In this document: positions 59,068-64,000 of the stretch, piece after piece
How positions within the stretch are numbered: position 1 is the first letter of the stretch
Layout: every line of letters begins with the position of its first letter
NCBI RefSeq assembly: GCF_015278255.1
Contig: NZ_JADIJC010000010.1
Span: 62,001 to 126,000, forward strand
DNA length: 64,000 nucleotides
From: Microbacterium hibisci
GTDB taxonomy: Bacteria > Actinomycetota > Actinomycetes > Actinomycetales > Microbacteriaceae
Reading direction: 5' to 3'
Translations under genes and position numbers: made by a program
The notes under the pieces: model-generated
Seen by the model: the letters and a program-made list of their open reading frames with translations, nothing else
Databases searched by the model: none
What the model was told of the DNA's origin: nothing

Positions 59068-60096
59068 TCAGCCGAAGAGGGCTGCGGCCTCTTCGTAGCG
59101 GTAGAGCGGCACCGTGTTGAGCTCGCCGAGAGCGTCGGCGAAGGGCACGCGCACGATGTCGGTGCCGCGCATCGCCACCATCTGACCCCACGCGCCGTCG
59201 ACGACCGCGTCGGCGGCGTGGAGGCCCAGGCGGGTGGCGAGCACCCGGTCGAAGCCCGAAGGCGAGCCGCCGCGCTGGATGTGGCCGAGGACGGTCGAGC
59301 GCGTCTCGATGCCGGTGATGTGCTCGATCTCGGGCGCGAGCACCTCGCTGATGCCGCCGAGGCGCGGACGGTTGAACGCGTCGAGGCCCTTGTCGCTGTA
59401 CGCCTCGTCCATGCCCTTCAGCGTGAAGCCCTCCGACACGACGATCAGCGGCGCGCGGCCACGATCGTGGGCCCGCGTCACGAGCGCAGCGATCTCGTCG
59501 ATCGACATCGGAACCTCGGGGATGCAGATGGCGTGGGCCCCGGCGGCCATGCCGGCGTGAAGGGCGATCCAGCCGACGTGGCGGCCCATGACCTCGGCGA
59601 CCATGCAGCGCTGGTGCGAATCGCCGGTGGTGCGCAGGCGGTCCATCGCGTCGGTGGCGATGTTGACCGCGGTGTCGAAGCCGAACGAGTAGTCGGTCGC
59701 ACGCAGGTCGTTGTCGATCGTCTTCGGCACGCCCAGCACGTTGATGCCGTCGTTGGCCAGGCGGTTGGCCGCGGCGAGGGTTCCTTCGCCGCCGATCGCG
59801 ATGATGCCGTCGAGGCGGTGGCCGTACATCGTCTTCGCGATGTTCTCCGCGCCGCCGCGGGGGCCCTCGTACGGGTTGGTGCGGCTCGTGCCGAGGATCG
59901 TGCCCCCGACCTTGGACAGGCCCTTCACCTCGTGCCGGGTGAGCGGGAAGAAGTCACCGTCCACCACGCCGCGCCATCCGTCGCGGATGCCGACGAACTC
60001 GAGGTCGTAGGTCGTGGTGCCCTTGAGCACCACGCCACGGATGACCGCGTTGAGTCCGGGGCAATCGCCGCCGCTCGTCAGGATGCCGATCTTCAT
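59068..60096 (-). CDS. pfkA: 6-phosphofructokinase
   Basis: A 342-residue glycolytic kinase phosphorylating fructose 6-phosphate. Motifs: LTSGGDCPGLNAVIRG (7-22), GTSRTNP, GGEGTLAAA (about 102-110), PKTIDND (about 124-130), MGRHVGW and HIQRGGSPS. The glycine in GGEG is at the E. coli position 104 that favours ATP over pyrophosphate (which has Asp), while PKTIDND keeps the lysine at 124 found in pyrophosphate and actinobacterial enzymes; this combination is usual for actinobacterial ATP-PFK. ATG 60096 has GAGG about 8 nt upstream. Confidence 0.96.
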   Translation of the reverse strand: MKIGILTSGGDCPGLNAVIRGVVLKGTTTYDLEFVGIRDGWRGVVDGDFFPLTRHEVKGLSKVGGTILGTSRTNPYEGPRGGAENIAKTMYGHRLDGIIAIGGEGTLAAANRLANDGINVLGVPKTIDNDLRATDYSFGFDTAVNIATDAMDRLRTTGDSHQRCMVAEVMGRHVGWIALHAGMAAGAHAICIPEVPMSIDEIAALVTRAHDRGRAPLIVVSEGFTLKGMDEAYSDKGLDAFNRPRLGGISEVLAPEIEHITGIETRSTVLGHIQRGGSPSGFDRVLATRLGLHAADAVVDGAWGQMVAMRGTDIVRVPFADALGELNTVPLYRYEEAAALFG

Positions 60097-60297
60097 GCTG
60101 TGTTCCTCGCAAGTCGGGGGAAAAGGACGGCGACGCTGCCTCCCCCGACATTAGTGCCGGAAGCCCACGACCTGCCACACACGCGGCTGGTCCACGAGCG
60201 GTCAGTCCGCGGCGCGCTGCCAGTCATCGTTCTCCCGCGTCCACCGCACGTCGCCGGTCCGGGCACCCTGTCGACGACCGCGGCCGGGCATGCGACA

Positions 60298-60323
60298 GGG
60301 GCGGCGCGCACGCGCACCGCCCC
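60298..60323. terminator. Terminator after the SNF2 helicase gene
   Basis: GGGGCGG (60298-60304) and CCGCCCC (60317-60323) pair, extended inward with one mismatch, 15 bp past the helicase stop on the minus strand. Confidence 0.6.
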
Positions 60324-60337
60324 CGTCACGAACCGAC

Positions 60338-62491
60338 CTACGCCGCGCCGAGCGCCTGGCGCAGCAGGTGCATGAGCGCCGAAAGCTGCACGGAATCGCT
60401 CGACTGCGGGTCGACGGCCTCACCGTCGAGCGCGCGGGCGGCGAGCCCCTGCTTCGAGTCGATGAGCTCGGCGATCTTCGTGTCGATCGTGTGCGCGGCG
60501 ATGATGCGCCACGCGGTGACCGGCTCGTCCTGACCGATGCGGTGCACGCGGTCGATCGCCTGCGTCTGCTCGGCCGCCGTCCACGACAGCTCGGCGAGCA
60601 CGACGTTCGACGACGCCTGCATGTTCACACCGACGCCCGCCGCCGTGAGCGAGCAGACCGCGATCCCCACCTCGGGGTCGTTGTTGAACGCGTCGATCGC
60701 CTGCTGACGCGACGACGACGGCTGGTCGCCGCGCAGCGACACCGTCTTCAGGCCGGCCGCGGCGAAGTGCGCCTCGGCGGTGTCCATGACGTCGATGTGC
60801 TTGGCGAAGAAGACGACCTTGCCGACCGAGCGCTGCAGCTGCACGGCGTAGTCCGCGGCGAGCACGGCCTTGGCCTGGCCGATCTTGCGCACCATGGTGA
60901 AGACGTTCTCGGAGCCCGTCCCTGCGGCCTTCGACTCCTCGAGCTCGTTGTGGGCGACGAGACGCACGATGTCGTCGTCGATGTGGCCCGGACCGTGGCC
61001 GCGGTCGCCGCGCGCCTCGATGATGCGGCGGTACTTCGCCGCGAGCCGCTCGCCCAGCTCGCGCTCGGCCTGGCGGATCGAGCGACCGAACTCGTCGTCG
61101 AGCTGCACGGGCAGGTCGGCGATGAGCTTGTCGGGCAGGTCGGCCGCGACATCCTTCTTCTTGCGCCGCACGATGCCCATCGAGATGACCGCGTCGCGCG
61201 CGTGGGGGTAGAAGGACTTGTCGGCGGGGGTCAGCCCGGTCTCGTCGAGCTTCTCCATGAGGACGGGGCCGGGCTTCTCGCCGTTCGTCCACCCGAGGAA
61301 GCGCCAGATCGCGTCGAAGTCCTCGACGTCGTTGATCAGCGGCGTACCCGTGAGAGCCAGCAGGAGAGGGTTGCGCACCTGCTCGCGGATGCGCGTGGCG
61401 AGGGCCAGCACGTTCTGCGAGCGCTGCGAAGTGAGGTTCTTGATGAAGTGCGCCTCGTCGACGACCATGCCCTTCAGGCCGATCGTCGACAGCCACGAGA
61501 GGTGACGGTCGAGGATCTCGTAGTTGACGATGAAGACGTCCGCGAACGCGTCGATGTCTTCGCCGTCGCCCTGGATCACGGTGGCGCGCCGCTGCGGCGT
61601 CCACCGCTCGACCTCGCGGGCCCAGTTCATCTTCACCACGTTGGGGACGACGGCCAGCAGCGGGTAGGCGTCGGCGACGGATGCCGCGAGCACCGACTCC
61701 GCCGTCTTGCCGAGGCCCGGCTCGTCGGCGAGGAGGAAGCTGCGGTGACCGGCGCGCACGGACTCCAGGAACCGCGACTGGTGCGGCATCACCTCGAGGC
61801 CCTTGGGCGACATGCGGTCGAACTCCGGCACGGGCGGGAGCTCCATCGATGCGCTCGCACCGCCGGCGCCGGTCTCGAACGCCTTGTACAGCGGGCCCAT
61901 CAGCTCCCAGCTGTCCAGGCGCCGGCGCGGCGTCTCCTTCGGAGCGCGCACCGAGAGATCGGGCGCCAGGAACGGGTTCGCCTCGCGGCGCGCCTCGACC
62001 TGCTGCGGCACGACCTGGCGCTCGGCCAGCGCGGCCGGCACGACGGTCGCCGCGACCGGCGCGACGTCGGTGATGATGAGCTCATCCGGCGGCAGCTCGG
62101 CGCCGGACTCCAGCAGCCAGTCGCGGCGCATGCGGCGCGCGACCGGCGACGTGGCCTGGTCGACCTCGAGCAGCTGGATGAGCGAGGTGTCGCGCGCGGC
62201 GGTCTTCGCGAGGATGGTCGCGACGCCGTCGAGCCGCTTCAGCAGCTCGGCGCGCGCGGCATCCGTCAGCTCGCCGTCTTTCTTCACGCGGGCGCGCTCT
62301 TCGCGCACCAGGAACGCGATGACCTGGAACTTGACGCGGTTCGTCGGGCCCAGCTTGCCGCGCTGGGCCTTGGCCTCGACCTCGCGCACCTTGCGCGCGA
62401 GGATCGGGATGATCGGGGCCTCGTCGTCGCGGCGCGCGGACGAGGACTTGCGGCGACGCTGCGCCGTCTGGGCGGGTGCCGTGGTCGGCAT
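60338..62491 (-). CDS. SNF2-family DEAD/DEAH helicase, SMARCAL1-like
   Basis: A 717-residue ATP-dependent DNA translocase. The first 240 residues are a basic, helical region with no recognised domain. The helicase core follows: DEPGLGKT (Walker A, about 265-272), DEAHFIKN (motif II), LALTGTPL (motif III), then the second RecA domain with VVFFAKH, SLTAAGVGVNMQ and QAIDRVHRIGQDEP (motif VI). Stand-alone SNF2 proteins of this type take part in DNA repair, fork remodelling or, in some systems, phage defence; nothing nearby indicates a defence island. AGGAGG lies just upstream of ATG 62491. Confidence 0.93.
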   Translation of the reverse strand: MPTTAPAQTAQRRRKSSSARRDDEAPIIPILARKVREVEAKAQRGKLGPTNRVKFQVIAFLVREERARVKKDGELTDAARAELLKRLDGVATILAKTAARDTSLIQLLEVDQATSPVARRMRRDWLLESGAELPPDELIITDVAPVAATVVPAALAERQVVPQQVEARREANPFLAPDLSVRAPKETPRRRLDSWELMGPLYKAFETGAGGASASMELPPVPEFDRMSPKGLEVMPHQSRFLESVRAGHRSFLLADEPGLGKTAESVLAASVADAYPLLAVVPNVVKMNWAREVERWTPQRRATVIQGDGEDIDAFADVFIVNYEILDRHLSWLSTIGLKGMVVDEAHFIKNLTSQRSQNVLALATRIREQVRNPLLLALTGTPLINDVEDFDAIWRFLGWTNGEKPGPVLMEKLDETGLTPADKSFYPHARDAVISMGIVRRKKKDVAADLPDKLIADLPVQLDDEFGRSIRQAERELGERLAAKYRRIIEARGDRGHGPGHIDDDIVRLVAHNELEESKAAGTGSENVFTMVRKIGQAKAVLAADYAVQLQRSVGKVVFFAKHIDVMDTAEAHFAAAGLKTVSLRGDQPSSSRQQAIDAFNNDPEVGIAVCSLTAAGVGVNMQASSNVVLAELSWTAAEQTQAIDRVHRIGQDEPVTAWRIIAAHTIDTKIAELIDSKQGLAARALDGEAVDPQSSDSVQLSALMHLLRQALGAA

Positions 62492-62756
62492 GCTCCTCCT
62501 GAGCGTGAGTGCCGGTTGGGGACCGGCGAGGATCGGATGACACCGATGGTTCTGCGTGCTCCCGCGGGCGGCGCGGACGCCGTCGCGAACGCGGGATCGG
62601 GAGGTGGCCGCCGCCGGTCGCGGGCACTCGCTTCAGCGAGCTGCGACATCGTCTGCGGTTTCCCTCGGCCATTCTACGGGACGACGGCCCCGCGCAGGGA
62701 AGTCGGCCCGCCGTGCAGTCGCAGATTCGCGTGGGACGGGCGAGCGGATGCCGCGC
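62492..62756. other. Intergenic gap upstream of the helicase
   Basis: About 265 bp between the helicase start and the lipoprotein stop. I see only a single GGATGCCG half-palindrome (62746-62753) and no convincing gene, hairpin or promoter pair. Confidence 0.4.
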
Positions 62757-63404
62757 TCAGCCCCAGATCGTCGCCACGATGTCTTCGGTGTAGCCGTGGG
62801 GAGCGAAGTTGATCCACGCGGTGGTCACGAGCCCGCCGGCGCCGACATACGCCGCCTCACCGCGTGCGTACTCCTCGTCGTCGAGCGTCACGCCCTTCTG
62901 CTCGATCCGGCAGACGGTGCCCTCTCCGAGCGCCTCGCAGCCGTAGCCGGCCTGCGGCAGCGCGGCCAGGATGGCCGACCCCTCGGCCGCGTCGATCGCG
63001 GTGACGTTCGTCGCCAGGCCGTACTCGCTCGGCTGACCCCACGAGCACCGGAGAGTGGCCGCCCCGCCGTGGATGACCTCGAGGAGATCGGCGTTCTCGC
63101 TCGACAGCATCGTGACACCGGGATCGTTGAGGGGCGGGTTCGCGGACTGCAGCTCGGCGAGCATCGCCGGCGAGTAGATCTCCTCGCACGTGCCGGGCAC
63201 CTCCCAGCCGGCCTGGGGCTCCGCGGTCTCAGAGGGTCCGGCGGTCGCGGTCGGCGTGGGGCCGGACGGGCTGCTCGTGGGCGTGGCGGACGGCGTGCTG
63301 GTCGGTCTCGCCGACGGCTCGGCCTGACAGCCGGTGATCAGGCCCGCCGCCAAGAGGGCGATGCCGCCGATCACGGCCCACCTCGACCTGCGCTGCTGCC
63401 GCAT
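62757..63404 (-). CDS. Secreted lipoprotein of unknown function
   Basis: A 215-residue lipoprotein. The basic start (MRQQRRSR), hydrophobic core and lipobox LITGC are typical (lipidated Cys near 25). A Ser/Thr/Pro linker of about 40 residues follows, then a globular domain with four cysteines (GTCEEIY, LRCSWGQ, GYGCEAL, TVCRIEQ) that probably form two disulfides. The fold resembles DUF3558-like mycobacterial lipoproteins in layout, though I cannot confirm the family. ATG 63404 has GGCGGG upstream. Confidence 0.82.
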   Translation of the reverse strand: MRQQRRSRWAVIGGIALLAAGLITGCQAEPSARPTSTPSATPTSSPSGPTPTATAGPSETAEPQAGWEVPGTCEEIYSPAMLAELQSANPPLNDPGVTMLSSENADLLEVIHGGAATLRCSWGQPSEYGLATNVTAIDAAEGSAILAALPQAGYGCEALGEGTVCRIEQKGVTLDDEEYARGEAAYVGAGGLVTTAWINFAPHGYTEDIVATIWG

Positions 63405-63525
63405 CGGCCCGCCTGCTCTCCCGTGCCCAGCCGCCCCGCGGCTGCTGCTTTCGAGACTAATGACGTGCGAGATCGGATGCCACGGGCCACGCCGCGCGGA
63501 CCGCACGACTCGGGCGGACACGGAG

Positions 63526-64000
63526 TCAGGGACCGGCGTAGGCGCTCTGCCACTCCGAGAGGGTGTGCGGATCGTCGGTGACGATGCCGTCGACGCCGAG
63601 CGCGGTGACGGCGTCCCACTGCGTGTCGCGATTGAGCGTGTACACCACGACCCGCGCTCCGATCGCGTGCAGTTCGTCGACGATGCCCGGGCGCGCCAGG
63701 ACCGCCTTGCGGCTCACCACCACGCCACGGGCGCCGGACTCCGCGACGGCACTCACGACGTCGGCGGGCAGGTGCTTGAGGATGAGCAGCCGCGACAGGA
63801 CGTCCGACTCGACCGCCGCGAGTGCCAGCGTCCGTGCGTCGAAGCTCGCGAACACGATGCGGTGCTCGAGGCCGCGCGCCGCCACCTCGGCGACGGCCGC
63901 GTCGACGGACTCGGCATCCCACGCCCCCTTCAGCTCCACGATCGCGCGCCCTCGCGCCGCCACGATCGCATCGAGGAACTCCGCGAACGTCGGAACCGGC
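63526..64000 (-). CDS. Glycerophosphodiester phosphodiesterase (C-terminal part)
   Basis: The gene runs off the right edge; about 158 residues are visible. The fragment begins with VPTFAEFLDAIVAARG and VELKG, the strand that carries a metal ligand in GDPD barrels, and continues with ASFDARTL (usually SFxxxxL), VVVYTLNRDTQW (usually VxxWTVN) and DGIVTDDPHTL, the closing GDPD motif. It hydrolyses glycerophosphodiesters to glycerol 3-phosphate and an alcohol. The N-terminal catalytic HRG lies outside the window, so activity and export cannot be judged. Confidence 0.88.
   Translation of the reverse strand, partial: PVPTFAEFLDAIVAARGRAIVELKGAWDAESVDAAVAEVAARGLEHRIVFASFDARTLALAAVESDVLSRLLILKHLPADVVSAVAESGARGVVVSRKAVLARPGIVDELHAIGARVVVYTLNRDTQWDAVTALGVDGIVTDDPHTLSEWQSAYAGP

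Noticed and set aside
60202..60291. Minus-strand frame of 29 codons ending with RWTRENDDWQRAAD
   Set aside because: The end looks somewhat protein-like, but there is no SD, no TAnnnT box and no family match. It lies past the helicase terminator. Too weak to annotate.
1..64000. tRNA, rRNA, insertion sequences, phage genes or attachment sites
   Set aside because: No tRNA cloverleaf, transposase, integrase or flanking direct repeats were found on reading either strand; a covariance search would be needed to exclude small RNAs.

Overview
The window is chromosomal DNA from a high-GC actinobacterium, most likely a Microbacterium or a close Microbacteriaceae relative. The support is indirect: very GC-rich coding sequence, Streptomyces-like short intergenic gaps, recurring GGATGCC...GGCATCC palindromes used as terminators, many apparently leaderless genes with a TAnnnT box 6-7 nt before the start codon, and family content (DUF4395-OsmC pair, DUF5302, CE1758/CE1759 luciferase duo, MgtA/PimB-like glycosyltransferase) typical of that group. 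No tRNA, rRNA, insertion sequence, prophage or CRISPR array is visible.

Layout. 1-2.1 kb: thiol/peroxide block (end of a probable thioredoxin-like gene, DUF4395 membrane protein, OsmC, TIGR01777 epimerase). 2.1-8.7 kb: housekeeping on the minus strand (dapB with a coupled TPR-like membrane protein, a histidine phosphatase, an aldo/keto-reductase-fold protein lacking part of its catalytic tetrad, and pnp with a leader of about 250 nt). 8.7-17.1 kb: two small proteins, glutamate decarboxylase with a coupled membrane protein, a glycosyltransferase-SGNH hydrolase fusion, DedA, a DRGH nuclease and a flavin reductase/luciferase-like monooxygenase pair. 17.2-23.9 kb: alpha-galactoside locus (ROK regulator divergent from GH36 alpha-galactosidase, lipoprotein and two permeases). 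24-31.7 kb: esterase, acyltransferase, Tat-exported Lcp/MpaB-like oxygenase, WYL regulator divergent from an epoxide hydrolase, and a 2-oxoglutarate dioxygenase. 31.8-43.2 kb: rpsO, two transporters, an AraC-regulator remnant, YceI, FKBP, PrsW, FAA hydrolase, aspartase, a phosphodiesterase and a phosphate transporter. 43.3-49.4 kb: S9 peptidase, a secreted nucleotide-pyrophosphatase-type enzyme and a Tat-exported phosphoesterase fused to a beta-propeller. 49.4-58.8 kb: a tightly overlapped six-gene operon (lipoprotein, two permeases, Gfo/Idh oxidoreductase, GH89 alpha-N-acetylglucosaminidase, sulfatase) divergent from a double-domain Lrp/AsnC regulator. 59-64 kb: pfkA, SNF2 helicase, a lipoprotein and the end of a glycerophosphodiester phosphodiesterase.

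How the genes work together. The two sugar loci follow the same plan: lipoprotein plus two permeases import a glycan, cytoplasmic hydrolases without signal peptides break it down, and the ATPase comes from elsewhere in the genome. The second locus looks built for a sulfated, alpha-GlcNAc-containing glycan such as a heparan-sulfate fragment or gastric-mucin-type glycan; it is the most unusual system here. rpsO, pnp and dapB keep their ancestral order and strand but are separated by about 23 kb of accessory genes. The regulatory DNA is unusually readable: leaderless promoters, a palindromic operator on the alpha-galactosidase promoter, and a decamer shared by the WYL/epoxide hydrolase promoter and a 39-nt palindrome upstream of the dioxygenase.
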